From positions 1 to 21,648 of IMG/VR virus record IMGVR_UViG_3300033149_006321: DNA of 21,648 nt, one strand, 5' to 3'. Positions 6,765 through 14,418 of this stretch are shown in pieces (within the stretch, counting starts at the first letter, position 1; every line of letters starts with the position of its first letter). This stretch comes from a virus. The translations under genes were made by a program, and so were the position numbers. The notes beneath the pieces are model-generated. The model was not told where the DNA came from. It was given only the letters and a program-made list of their open reading frames with translations, and did not search any database.

Positions 6765-7534
6765 TGGCCAAGGCGCACAGCAAAACGTTCCTGGCCTTCG
6801 GCGACGTGCACGTGCCCCACCAGAACGGCCCGGCGCTGGAGGTGTTCTGCCGCGCGGCGGAACGCCTCCGGCCGGATCTGATCGTCTGCCTGGGCGATCT
6901 GCTCGACTGCGGGCAGTTCTCGACGCACCCGCCGACGTACGGCATGCCGGAGACGGACTACGTGGACGACCTTCGCGTGGCCAACGCGCTGCTCGACCGT
7001 CTCCAGGCCGCGTGCGGCCGGTTGATCATGGTCGAGGGCAATCACGAGTATCGTCTCGACCGCTGGGCGGCCGCGACGGCCGAGGGGCGGGGTGCCTACT
7101 CGATGCTGGCGCCGCGCATCCGGCTCATGAAGGGCCGGTCGAAGTGCACGTACGTGCCGTACGGGTCGGTCCAGGGGCGCTACCCGCACTACCAGCTCAA
7201 CAGCCGCGTGATCGCCGTCCACGGCTGGTCGTACGCCAAGCACGCGACGAAGAACCACCTCCAGGTCAGCCAGGGCAAGAGCGTCATCCACGGGCACACG
7301 CACCGCGCCGATACCAGCATCGTGCAGAACATCTGGTCGCCGGGGAAGGTCATCCAGGCCCGCAGCGCCGGCTGCCTGTGCAAACCCATTCCGCTGTACG
7401 GCACCGGCCGGCCCGTCGAGTGGGTCAACGCCTTCATCCTGGGCTACCTCGGCCGGCGCAGCGACACGCTCTACACCATCCCGATCCTCGGCGGGCGCTG
7501 CATCTTGCCCGACGGCGCGGAGGTGGCGGCATGA
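6764..7534 (+). CDS. Calcineurin-like metallophosphoesterase
   Basis: 256 residues. All metal-binding motifs of the family are seen in order: FGDVH (12-16), LGDLLD (43-48), EGNHE (91-95), AVHGWS (H153) and IHGHTH (175-180). It would hydrolyse a phosphomonoester or diester with two metal ions. Phage relatives often sit in replication blocks, but their substrates are seldom known. There is no signal peptide, so it is cytoplasmic. It starts on the last base of the preceding stop (TGATG) and ends in an ATGA overlap with the helicase, so all three are translationally coupled. A DNA-end or nucleotide phosphatase is an inference from its neighbours. Confidence 0.85.
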   Translation: MAKAHSKTFLAFGDVHVPHQNGPALEVFCRAAERLRPDLIVCLGDLLDCGQFSTHPPTYGMPETDYVDDLRVANALLDRLQAACGRLIMVEGNHEYRLDRWAAATAEGRGAYSMLAPRIRLMKGRSKCTYVPYGSVQGRYPHYQLNSRVIAVHGWSYAKHATKNHLQVSQGKSVIHGHTHRADTSIVQNIWSPGKVIQARSAGCLCKPIPLYGTGRPVEWVNAFILGYLGRRSDTLYTIPILGGRCILPDGAEVAA

Positions 7535-9258
7535 CGGGAGCGCTGTTCGCACCGCCGACCGCCGCGCCGATCGTCCTGCGTCCCTACCAGCGGGAGGCGG
7601 TCGAGGCCGTCTACGACCACCTGCGCCGCCGGGACGACAATCCGTGTGTGGTCTTGCCAACCGCATCCGGGAAGACCCTCGTGATTGCCACGATCTCCCG
7701 CGACGCCGTACAGCAGTGGAACGGCCGCGTCCTGATCCTGGCCCACGTCAAGGAGCTGCTCGAGCAGGCGGTCGACAAACTCCGCGCGATGGCGCCCGAC
7801 CTGTGGAGCCGGATCGGCGTCTACTCGGCCGGCCTCAAGAGCCGCGACACCAAGCATCCGATCATCGTGGCGGGCATCCAGAGCGTCTATCGCCGGGCCG
7901 CGGAGCTGGACCGCTTCGATCTGATCTGCATCGATGAGGCCCATATGCTTCCCCCTGACGGGGAGGGAATGTACCGGACCTTCCTGGCGGAGGCGAAGGT
8001 GGTCAACCCGAACGTGCGCCTCATCGGCATGACGGCCACGCCGTACCGCATGACCACGGGGATGATCTGCGAACCGGAGAACCTGCTGAACGAGGTCTGC
8101 TACGAGGTCGGCGTCCGCGAACTGATCGTCCAGGGCTACCTCTGCCCGCTGAAGACGAAGGCCGGCCGGCGGAAGGTCGACACGTCCAACTTGCATATCC
8201 GAGGCGGGGAGTTCGTCGCCGACGAGGTCGAGGCCCTGATGGACGACGATTCGCTGGTCCAGTCGGCCTGCCGCGAGATCGTGGACCACACGCAGGATCG
8301 CCACTCCGTGCTGATCTTCGCCGCCGGCGTACAGCACGCCCTGCACGTGCAGCGCGTCCTCGACGAGATGGGCCAGGAGTGCGGCTTCGTCTGTGGCGAG
8401 ACACTGCCGTTCGACAGGGCCGAGACGCTGCGGCGGTTCCGCGACGGAGAGCTGAAGTACCTGGTCAACGTCAACGTCCTGACCACGGGCTTCGACGCCC
8501 CGAACATCGACTGCGTGGTGCTGCTGCGCCCGACCAACTCGCCGGGCCTCTACTACCAGATGGTGGGTCGCGGCTTCCGGCTGCATCCGTCGAAGGACAA
8601 CTGCCTGGTGCTGGACTTCGGCGGGAACATCCTGCGCCACGGGCCGGTGGATGCGCTCCAGATCAGGGACAAGGCCCAGGGCAACGGCCAGGCGCCGGCC
8701 AAGGAGTGCCCGGAGTGCCAGGCCGTGATCCACGCCGCCTACGCCGTCTGTCCGGAGTGCGGCCACGAGTTCCCGCCGCCCCAGCGCCAGCAGCACGATC
8801 GCCACGCGTCGACGGCGGGCATCCTCTCCGGGGAAGTCACCGAGACCGAGTACCAGGTCACGGAGGTCTACTACAGCGTCCACGTCAAGCGGGACGCCCC
8901 GGAAGACCACCCCCGCACCATGCGGGTCGACTACCGCTGCGGCTTCAACGACTACCACAGCGAATGGGTCTGCTTCGAGCACACCGGCTATGCCCGGGCG
9001 AAGGCCGAGGCCTGGTGGAAGGCCCGCAGCCACGAACCGGTGCCCGAGACGGCCGAGGAGGCCGTGGACGTCTGCGAGGCCGGCGGGATCGCGCCGACGC
9101 TCGCAATCACCGTGCGGTCCGTCACGGGCGAGAAGTACGACCGGATCGTGAAGCACCAACTCGGGCCCATCCCGCCGCGACTCGACGGCAGCGATGAGCG
9201 GGAGGACAGCGCCCCTGGGCTGCCGGACCGGGTCGACGAGGGGGAGATCCCATTCTGA
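7531..9258 (+). CDS. Superfamily 2 DEAD/DEAH-type DNA helicase with zinc ribbon
   Basis: 575 residues. The N-terminal LRPYQREAV is the Q-type motif of RecG/UvrB-like SF2 enzymes. PTASGKT (43-49) is Walker A, IDEAH (134-138) is Walker B, and MTATP (167-171) is motif III. TTGFDAPNID (~318-327) is motif V and YYQMVGRGFR (341-350) is motif VI. All catalytic motifs look intact. A four-cysteine ribbon follows (C393, C396, C407, C410), then ~165 residues of unknown fold containing a Trp-rich segment. It is likely the phage replicative or origin-remodelling helicase, given the primase gene two genes downstream. It starts inside the metallophosphoesterase stop (ATGA). Confidence 0.9.
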   Translation: MTGALFAPPTAAPIVLRPYQREAVEAVYDHLRRRDDNPCVVLPTASGKTLVIATISRDAVQQWNGRVLILAHVKELLEQAVDKLRAMAPDLWSRIGVYSAGLKSRDTKHPIIVAGIQSVYRRAAELDRFDLICIDEAHMLPPDGEGMYRTFLAEAKVVNPNVRLIGMTATPYRMTTGMICEPENLLNEVCYEVGVRELIVQGYLCPLKTKAGRRKVDTSNLHIRGGEFVADEVEALMDDDSLVQSACREIVDHTQDRHSVLIFAAGVQHALHVQRVLDEMGQECGFVCGETLPFDRAETLRRFRDGELKYLVNVNVLTTGFDAPNIDCVVLLRPTNSPGLYYQMVGRGFRLHPSKDNCLVLDFGGNILRHGPVDALQIRDKAQGNGQAPAKECPECQAVIHAAYAVCPECGHEFPPPQRQQHDRHASTAGILSGEVTETEYQVTEVYYSVHVKRDAPEDHPRTMRVDYRCGFNDYHSEWVCFEHTGYARAKAEAWWKARSHEPVPETAEEAVDVCEAGGIAPTLAITVRSVTGEKYDRIVKHQLGPIPPRLDGSDEREDSAPGLPDRVDEGEIPF

Positions 9259-9267
9259 GGTAACGCC

Positions 9268-9693
9268 ATGGACGGCAACAGACCCATCTGCCACATCATC
9301 CGGGGCCTGCCGGGTGCCGGCAAGAGCACTCGCGCCGCCCGTCTCGGATGCCTCGTGATCTCGCCCCAGGACATGTACGCGACGCGCGCTGGCGTCTACC
9401 GGTTCCGGGAGGGCCAAGACGTGGCGGCGGTCGGTTGGGCGACGAAGCTAGCGCTGCAAGCCATGGAGGCTGGCGTCGACCTGGCGATCACCGAAGTCCT
9501 GCCCCGACGGGAGGACGTCGCCTACTGGGCGAGCCTGGCCCGCCGGCACGGTTATGGCGTGCGCGTCACCGACCTTGAGATCACCCCGGCGCTCTCCGAC
9601 CGGCGCAACGTCCACGACGTGCCCCGGGCGGTGATCGACGCGATGGCCGAGGCCTGGGAGTCCTGGCAGGTCGAGACGGAGGCTGCGGGATGA
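9268..9693 (+). CDS. P-loop kinase-like ATPase (AAA_33 type)
   Basis: 141 residues, with GAGG upstream of the ATG. Walker A is GLPGAGKST (13-21) directly after the first strand (ICHIIR). A second strand with an acidic residue is seen at VDLAITEVLP, and the arrangement resembles polynucleotide-kinase/zeta-toxin type P-loop kinases. The lid region is short. The substrate could be a nucleotide, a DNA 5' end or a modified base; the sequence does not decide. It overlaps the primase gene by four bases (ATGA). Relatives in phage genomes are often annotated only as ATP-binding protein. Confidence 0.7.
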   Translation: MDGNRPICHIIRGLPGAGKSTRAARLGCLVISPQDMYATRAGVYRFREGQDVAAVGWATKLALQAMEAGVDLAITEVLPRREDVAYWASLARRHGYGVRVTDLEITPALSDRRNVHDVPRAVIDAMAEAWESWQVETEAAG

Positions 9694-11897
9694 GGGAGGC
9701 CGCCCGCGCCTATCTCGACGCCGGCCTCTGCGTGCTCCCGGCCCGCCTGGCCGAGAAGCGCCCGGCAGTGGGCTCCTGGAAGCAGTACCAGAAGCGCCTG
9801 CCCACGCCGGCGGAGGTCGACGCCTGGTTCGCCAACGGGCCCGACGCCTTGTGCGTGCTGACGGGGGCCGTCTCCGGACACCTGGAGATGCTCGACTTCG
9901 ACCGGCGCGGGGAGCTGTTCGATCGCTGGGGGGAGGTCGTCGAGGCGGAGGCGCCGGGTCTGATTGGCCGCCTGGCCATCGAGCGGACGCAGCGCGACGG
10001 GCGACATGCCGCGTACCGCTACCAGGAGCCGGTCTGCGGCAGCATGAAGCTCGCCCATCGCCCGGGCCCCGACGGCCGGCCCGAGACGCTGATCGAGACC
10101 CGCGGCGAGGGCGGGCTGTTTCTGTGCGCCCCGTCGCCGGGCTACGAGCTGCTCCAGGGCGACCTGGCCAGCCTACCCATCTTGACTGCCGCCGAGCGGG
10201 ATGTCTTGCTGTCCGCCGCCTGGGCGCTAAACGAGGCGCTTCCGGCCCCCGAGCCGATTCCGGCCGGATGTTCGAACCTGGCGCGACCTGGCGACGATTT
10301 CGCGGCGCGTGGCGACGTACGGGCCGTCCTGGCCCGCCACGGCTGGGCGCTCGTCAAGGCCGGCGAGAACGAATACTGGCGCCGGCCCGGTAAGACGGCC
10401 GGCTGGTCCGCCACGCTCAAGGACGGCGTCTTCTACGTCTTCAGCTCCAACGCCGCGCCGTTCGAGCCGCGGAAGGCCTACGCCCCGTTCGCCGTGTACG
10501 CTCACCTGGAGCACGCCGGCGACTTCGCCGCAGCGGCCCGCGCGCTCCGCGCCGAGGGCTACGGCGAGGATGAGCCGGCCGGCGACGTCGACATCTCGGG
10601 CATCCTGGCCGCATCGAGCCCGGCCCCGGTCGCGCCCAGTCGCCGCGGGCCCGAGGACCCCGGCCGCCTGCCCGTCGAGCTGCTTCGCATCCCCGGGTTC
10701 ATCAGCGAAGTCGTCGACCACTGCCTGGCCACGGCGCCGTACCCGAACCAGGCCATGGCCTTCGGCGCAGCCATCACGCTCCAGGCGTTCCTGGCCGGTC
10801 GGCGGGTCCGCGACCCGGGCGATAACCGCACGAACCTGTACCTGCTCGGCCTGGCCCACTCCGGCGCCGGCAAGAACTACCCACGAGAGGTGAACACCTC
10901 GATCGTGCACCGCATCGGCTTGGCGTCCGGACTGGGCCAGCGCTTCGCCAGCGGCGAGGGCATCGAGGACGCCCTGTTCCTGACGCCGAACATGCTGTTC
11001 CAGACCGACGAGATCGACGGGATTCTCCAGTCAATCAACGGCGCCCGAGACGCCAGGCACGAGTCCATCCTCAACACGCTGCTGACCATGTTCTCGTCGG
11101 CGAACAGCGTCTTCCCCATGCGGCGGAAGGCCCGGACCAAGAGCAGTGAGCCGCCTGGCGTGATCGACCAGCCGTGCCTGACGATCTTCGGCACGGCGAT
11201 CCCGAACCACTACTACGCCGCCCTGTCCGAGCGAATGCTGACCAACGGCTTCTTCGCCCGGATCATCGTGCTGGAGGCCGGTGAACGGCCCGCGGGCCAG
11301 GAACCGGGGCTCCGCGATCTCCCACAGCGGCTCGTGGACACCGCCCAGTGGTGGGCCGACTTCCAGCCGGGCGAACGCGTCGGGAACCTCTACGACGTAC
11401 ACCCCGTCCCCCGCGTGGTCGAACAGACGGACGCCGCGCGGCAACTGCTGATCGAGATGCGCGAGCAGGCCGAGGTTGAATACGCCAAGGCCGAGGCGGC
11501 GAACGACCCGGTCGGCACCACCGTTTGGGCTCGCGTCAGCGAACAGGTCCGGAAGTTGGCCCTGATCTACGCAGTCAGCGAGGACCACCAGGCGCCGGAG
11601 ATCGGCTCAGCGGCCGTCAAGTGGGCTACGGCGTTCGTCCTGCATCAGACCCGGCGGATGCTCTTCATGGCCGACAGCCACGTGGCCGTCAACCCGTTCC
11701 ACGCCGAATGCCTCAAGCTGCTGCGCAAGCTCAAGGACGCCGGGGGGCGGATGGACCACAGCTCGCTGCTACAACGCATGCACATGAAGGCGACGGACTT
11801 CCGGGAGCTCATCCAAACACTGGTGCAACAGGGGGATGTCGAGGTGATCACGACGCCTCGTTCCGGCACCGCCAAGGTGGAGTATCAGGCCCTATGA
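9690..11897 (+). CDS. Primase-polymerase (Prim-Pol) fused to a DUF3987-type helicase-like ATPase
   Basis: 735 residues. Residues 1-185 are a bifunctional primase/polymerase domain: GLCVLPARLAEKRPAVGSWK, MLDFDRRG with D69 and D71 as the metal-binding pair, RHAAYR (H106), and ETRGEGGLFLCAPSPGYE. Residues 205-295 form a small middle domain with a FYVFSSNAAPFEP segment. From ~330 a DUF3987 ATPase follows: Walker A AHSGAGKN (389-396, Asn where Ser or Thr is usual) and Walker B LFQTDEID (436-443). The C-terminus (~670-735) looks like a winged helix. It would prime and perhaps unwind phage DNA. The repeat-rich, origin-like region begins right after its stop. Confidence 0.85.
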   Translation: MREAARAYLDAGLCVLPARLAEKRPAVGSWKQYQKRLPTPAEVDAWFANGPDALCVLTGAVSGHLEMLDFDRRGELFDRWGEVVEAEAPGLIGRLAIERTQRDGRHAAYRYQEPVCGSMKLAHRPGPDGRPETLIETRGEGGLFLCAPSPGYELLQGDLASLPILTAAERDVLLSAAWALNEALPAPEPIPAGCSNLARPGDDFAARGDVRAVLARHGWALVKAGENEYWRRPGKTAGWSATLKDGVFYVFSSNAAPFEPRKAYAPFAVYAHLEHAGDFAAAARALRAEGYGEDEPAGDVDISGILAASSPAPVAPSRRGPEDPGRLPVELLRIPGFISEVVDHCLATAPYPNQAMAFGAAITLQAFLAGRRVRDPGDNRTNLYLLGLAHSGAGKNYPREVNTSIVHRIGLASGLGQRFASGEGIEDALFLTPNMLFQTDEIDGILQSINGARDARHESILNTLLTMFSSANSVFPMRRKARTKSSEPPGVIDQPCLTIFGTAIPNHYYAALSERMLTNGFFARIIVLEAGERPAGQEPGLRDLPQRLVDTAQWWADFQPGERVGNLYDVHPVPRVVEQTDAARQLLIEMREQAEVEYAKAEAANDPVGTTVWARVSEQVRKLALIYAVSEDHQAPEIGSAAVKWATAFVLHQTRRMLFMADSHVAVNPFHAECLKLLRKLKDAGGRMDHSSLLQRMHMKATDFRELIQTLVQQGDVEVITTPRSGTAKVEYQAL

Positions 11898-11907
11898 ACA
11901 CGCGGAC

Positions 11908-12086
11908 CACGTTTAACACACGTTTAGCACGGGGTGCTAAACGTGCCAAGTCTGGGGCCGAAAAACGCCCCCACGTTTCGCACGTTTCGCACACGTTTAG
12001 CAGGGGGTTTGCTAAACGTGGGGGCGGTCGTAAGTATAGATATAACAACAACACACTCTCTCTCTATCTCCACGTTTCACACGTTT
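11908..12086. repeat. CACGTTT repeat array, candidate replication origin
   Basis: Seven direct CACGTTT copies start at 11908, 11919, 11972, 11981, 11992, 12071 and 12080; two inverted copies (AAACGTG) are at 11939-11945 and 12014-12020. Adjacent direct copies are 9 or 11 bases apart, about one helical turn. Two perfect hairpins form: CACGTTTAGCAC with GTGCTAAACGTG (11919-11945, 3-base loop), and CACGTTTAGC with GCTAAACGTG (11992-12020, 9-base loop). An AT-rich patch at 12031-12050 (16 of 20 A or T) lies between the sub-arrays, in otherwise GC-rich DNA. Iteron-like sites plus an unwinding element next to helicase and primase genes suggest an origin; an operator cluster for a ParB-like protein is the alternative. 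Confidence 0.65.
12027..12040 (+). promoter_or_regulatory. Weak third copy of the phage -10-like element
   Basis: GTCGTAAGTATAGA matches the CTCGCAAATATAGA block of the two strong copies at 11 of 14 positions. The CGAAAAGG block is not found at the expected distance upstream. If active, it would start a transcript running through the leader hairpin at 12140-12178 into the operon beginning at 12197. Confidence 0.3.
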
Positions 12087-12139
12087 ACACCCACCCCCCC
12101 ACGATGCAGGATTTTGGCCTCTGCGCGTGCGCGCGGGGG

Positions 12140-12178
12140 GTCTGCGAAGCGAGACCTGCTAAGGCAGGTTCGCCAGAC
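12140..12178 (+). promoter_or_regulatory. Bulged hairpin in the leader of the Cys-rich gene
   Basis: GTCTG (12140-12144) pairs with CAGAC (12174-12178), GCGA (12149-12152) with TCGC (12170-12173), and ACCTGC (12154-12159) with GCAGGT (12164-12169). The loop is TAAG. There is a 4-base bulge (CGAA) and a 1-base bulge on the 5' side. The hairpin ends three bases before the GGAAGGAAGG ribosome site, so folding or protein binding could affect translation of the gene at 12197. It could also simply be a spacer hairpin. Confidence 0.45.
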
Positions 12179-12196
12179 ACGGAAGGAAGGCAAACC

Positions 12197-12562
12197 ATGA
12201 CGGAACCGCTCTGTTTCGACTGCATCCACTTCGCGCCCGACGGCGCCCGGCGCAACGAGCTGACGGAAGACCAGTGGGACGAGTGCCTGGAGGGCGAGTG
12301 CCGCCGGCACGTGCCCCACCTGGGGCCGGTGCTCAAGGACCGCCACGGCGATACGTTCCGCCACTTCGGCGAGTGGCCGAAGGTCATGGCCGACGATTGG
12401 TGCGGCGAGTTCCAGCCACGTCGGCGAGCGACGCCCGACGGCGCCGCCCAGACGCGCCAGGTTTGCGCAGGTTCGAACATCTCCTGCGGAGGCGAGCAAG
12501 GATGCGGCCGCGCGCCGGTGCGCCGCCCTGGCGAAGACCATCAAGGTGGGCAAGATGCGTAA
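12197..12562 (+). CDS. Cys-rich small protein with WPxVxxxDWCGEF motif
   Basis: 121 residues, chosen start ATG 12197 after a strong GGAAGGAAGG. The first 75 residues carry CFDCIHF, ECRRHVPHLG and WPKVMADDWCGEF. This spacing of four cysteines resembles short phage and bacterial proteins that probably bind a metal; none that I know has a proven function. Residues ~76-121 are low-complexity and use poorer codons than the alternative frame over the same bases, so the true protein may end soon after CGEF and the tail may reflect a frame change. An upstream ATG at 11894 is in frame, but the intervening 300 bases are the repeat array and look non-coding. Confidence 0.6.
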   Translation: MTEPLCFDCIHFAPDGARRNELTEDQWDECLEGECRRHVPHLGPVLKDRHGDTFRHFGEWPKVMADDWCGEFQPRRRATPDGAAQTRQVCAGSNISCGGEQGCGRAPVRRPGEDHQGGQDA

Positions 12563-12689
12563 AGCGTCGCACGGTTCCTCCGCGAACGTAAGTCCTTGCT
12601 ACTGCGGCGGGAACCGTCGCGCTACAAGAGACAGTTGCTTTCGCCTGTCCGGATTCCACAAGACCCCTTTGCATGGAGGCTTACGATGA
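12555..12689 (+). CDS. Small Cys-containing ORF bridging to the methyltransferase gene
   Basis: 44 residues from ATG 12555, overlapping the previous stop by eight bases and ending in an ATGA overlap with the methyltransferase start. AAGGTGGG lies before the ATG. The peptide includes CYCGGN and a third Cys, with a basic C-terminus (TPLHGGLR). The same frame is open and has GC-rich third positions from ~12483, upstream of the ATG, so the gene could once have started earlier. An 8-bp inverted repeat (ACGGTTCC at 12571-12578, GGAACCGT at 12610-12617) lies inside it. No function recognised. It fits the operon pattern exactly but is short enough to be chance. Confidence 0.4.
   Translation: MRKASHGSSANVSPCYCGGNRRATRDSCFRLSGFHKTPLHGGLR
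12571..12617. repeat. Inverted repeat within the small ORF
   Basis: ACGGTTCC (12571-12578) and GGAACCGT (12610-12617), extendable inward by CCGC/GCGG with small bulges. It lies about 70 bases before the methyltransferase start, so it may be a regulatory hairpin or operator rather than, or in addition to, coding sequence. Confidence 0.4.
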
Positions 12690-13999
12690 AGATTGAGCTG
12701 CGTGACATCGACGCGATCCGCCCGTACGAGGGCAACCCCCGCGTCAACGACCAGGCCGTGGACGCCGTGGCCGAGAGCGTCCGCCGGTTCGGCTTCCGCC
12801 AACCGATCGTGGTGGACGCCGACGGCGTGATCGTTTGCGGCCACACCCGCTGGAAGGCCGCGAAGAAGCTCGCCTTGGCGAAGGTGCCCGTGCACGTCGC
12901 CAAGGACCTGACGCCGGAGCAGGTGCGGGCGTACAGGCTGGCCGACAACAAGACGAACGAGCTGGCCGAGTGGAACATGGAACTCCTGCCCATCGAGCTG
13001 GCGGCGCTGGAGAACACGGACATCGACCTGTCGCTGCTCGGCTTCGACGCCGACGATCTGGCCAAGCTGCTCGACCCGGGCGTCCAAGACGGCCAGACCG
13101 ACCCGGACGAAGTGCCGGCGCCGCCGGATGAGGCGATCACGCGCCCGGGCGACTTGTACATCCTCGGCGAGCACCGCCTGTTGTGCGGGGACAGCGGCAA
13201 GCCGGACGACGTCGACCGCCTGCTCGACGGCGCCTCGATCCACCTGGTGAATACCGACCCGCCCTACGGGGTCAAGGTCGCCCCGCGCAGCGGCAACGCG
13301 ATGGTCGCTGCCCAGGCCAAGAAGAAGTACACCGGTCAGCAGGGCATGGACGCCAAGCTCCGCGGCCGGGTCCACGCCACCACCGAGAAGATGCGCCCCA
13401 AGGACCGGCCCCTGGAGGGCGACTTCGTCTCGGACGAGGAGTTCACCCGAATGCTGCGGGCGTGGTTCGGCAACGTCCAGCGCGTGCTGCTGCCCGGCCG
13501 TGCCTTCTACATCTGGGGGGGCTACAGCAACATTTGGAACTACCCCAACGCCCTCCGCGACTGCGAGCTGTACTTCTCGCAGATGATCATCTGGGTCAAG
13601 GAGCACCCGGTCCTCACGCGGAAGGACTTCATGGGCAACCACGAGTGGTGCTTCTACGGATGGAAGGAGGGCGCCGCCCACGTCTTCTACGGCCCGGCGA
13701 ACGTCTCGGACGTCTGGTCCGTGAAGAAGGTCAACCCCAACCAGATGATCCACTTGACGGAGAAGCCCGTCGAGTTGGCCGTGCGGTGCATGCAGTACTC
13801 GTCGCTGGCCGGCGAGAACGTCCTGGACCTTTTCGGCGGCTCCGGGAGCACGTTGATCGCCGCTGAGCAGACGGGCCGGCGGGCGTTCCTGATGGAGATC
13901 GACCCGCTGTACGCGGACGTCATCGTCCAGCGGTGGGAGCAGTTCACCGGCAAGAAGGCCGAGCGCATCGCAGCCGCAGCCGAGGAGGCAGCAGCGTGA
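12686..13999 (+). CDS. ParB-like domain fused to a beta-class DNA methyltransferase
   Basis: 437 residues, GGAGG before the ATG. Residues 1-130 are a ParB-like domain (IDAIRPYEGNPRVND, then GVIVCGHTRWKAAKKLAL). Residues 150-425 are an N4-cytosine/N6-adenine methyltransferase: DPPYG (191-195) is catalytic motif IV, LTEKP (357-361) is the conserved motif before the SAM site, and DLFGGSGST (381-389) is SAM-binding motif I. Motif IV comes before motif I, the beta-class order. The ParB part may help find DNA; such fusions are frequent in phages. It is probably an orphan enzyme protecting phage DNA from host restriction or timing DNA events, since no restriction gene lies beside it. The target sequence is not predictable from this. 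Confidence 0.9.
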   Translation: MKIELRDIDAIRPYEGNPRVNDQAVDAVAESVRRFGFRQPIVVDADGVIVCGHTRWKAAKKLALAKVPVHVAKDLTPEQVRAYRLADNKTNELAEWNMELLPIELAALENTDIDLSLLGFDADDLAKLLDPGVQDGQTDPDEVPAPPDEAITRPGDLYILGEHRLLCGDSGKPDDVDRLLDGASIHLVNTDPPYGVKVAPRSGNAMVAAQAKKKYTGQQGMDAKLRGRVHATTEKMRPKDRPLEGDFVSDEEFTRMLRAWFGNVQRVLLPGRAFYIWGGYSNIWNYPNALRDCELYFSQMIIWVKEHPVLTRKDFMGNHEWCFYGWKEGAAHVFYGPANVSDVWSVKKVNPNQMIHLTEKPVELAVRCMQYSSLAGENVLDLFGGSGSTLIAAEQTGRRAFLMEIDPLYADVIVQRWEQFTGKKAERIAAAAEEAAA

Positions 14000-14418
14000 G
14001 CAAGCCAGCAGAGAAAGGGCCGACGGGCGTGGTCCAGGTGCTTGAGCGTTTCCTGGACGCCGAGCTCCGCCAGGAGGTCATCGGCGGCGTGTCGCTGGCG
14101 GACGTGCTGGACTTCGTCGACCTGGACGTGGCGTACAGCCCCGTGGTCGAGCACCCGGTCGATGACGACTGGCCGCGGCCGGAGCGGTTGCGCGTGATCG
14201 CGCTGGTGAAGCGCGACGACGGGCGGTACGAGGCGCGGCGCCAGACACCCGCCGGGCCGACGTTCGAGCTCTTCGATCCGGGGCAGGTTCGCATCATGCG
14301 CGCCCGGTATCTGCTCTGCCGCGACCACTTTGCCCGCTCCATCGAGAGCTACGGCTACTCCGACCGGCAGCGGATCCTGGCCGACTTCTTCCCCCATGGT
14401 CTGTGGAGGCCGAAGTGA
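13996..14418 (+). CDS. Small protein of unknown function downstream of the methyltransferase
   Basis: 140 residues from GTG 13996, overlapping the methyltransferase stop as GTGA. I do not recognise it. It is acidic in its first half (LADVLDFVDLDVAYSPVVEH), followed by an alternating pattern (RLRVIALVKRDDGRYEARRQ) that looks like a beta sheet, and a basic, aromatic end (YGYSDRQRILADFFPHGLW). No membrane segment or signal peptide. Its coupling to the methyltransferase and the next gene suggests one operon. Function unknown. Confidence 0.65.
   Translation: MSKPAEKGPTGVVQVLERFLDAELRQEVIGGVSLADVLDFVDLDVAYSPVVEHPVDDDWPRPERLRVIALVKRDDGRYEARRQTPAGPTFELFDPGQVRIMRARYLLCRDHFARSIESYGYSDRQRILADFFPHGLWRPK

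Noticed and set aside
11908-12086. CRISPR array
   Set aside because: The repeat unit is only 7 bases, spacing is 2-4 bases or irregular, copies occur in both directions, and no cas gene is near.
12071-12090. parS site
   Set aside because: GTTTCAC matches half of the bacterial parS palindrome, but the mirrored half is missing; the copies are direct repeats.
12121-12140. Z-DNA-type alternating CG stretch
   Set aside because: GCGCGTGCGCGCG is short and expected by chance in DNA this rich in GC.
11894-12196. Coding extension of the Cys-rich gene back to ATG 11894
   Set aside because: The frame is open, but the sequence is the repeat array and AT-rich patch; the peptide only mirrors the repeats (HVSHV) and a far better ribosome site lies at 12186-12190.
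12455-12495. Second T-arm-like motif (GGTTCGAAC)
   Set aside because: The flanking pairing leaves an 11-base loop and no acceptor stem; it lies in coding sequence.
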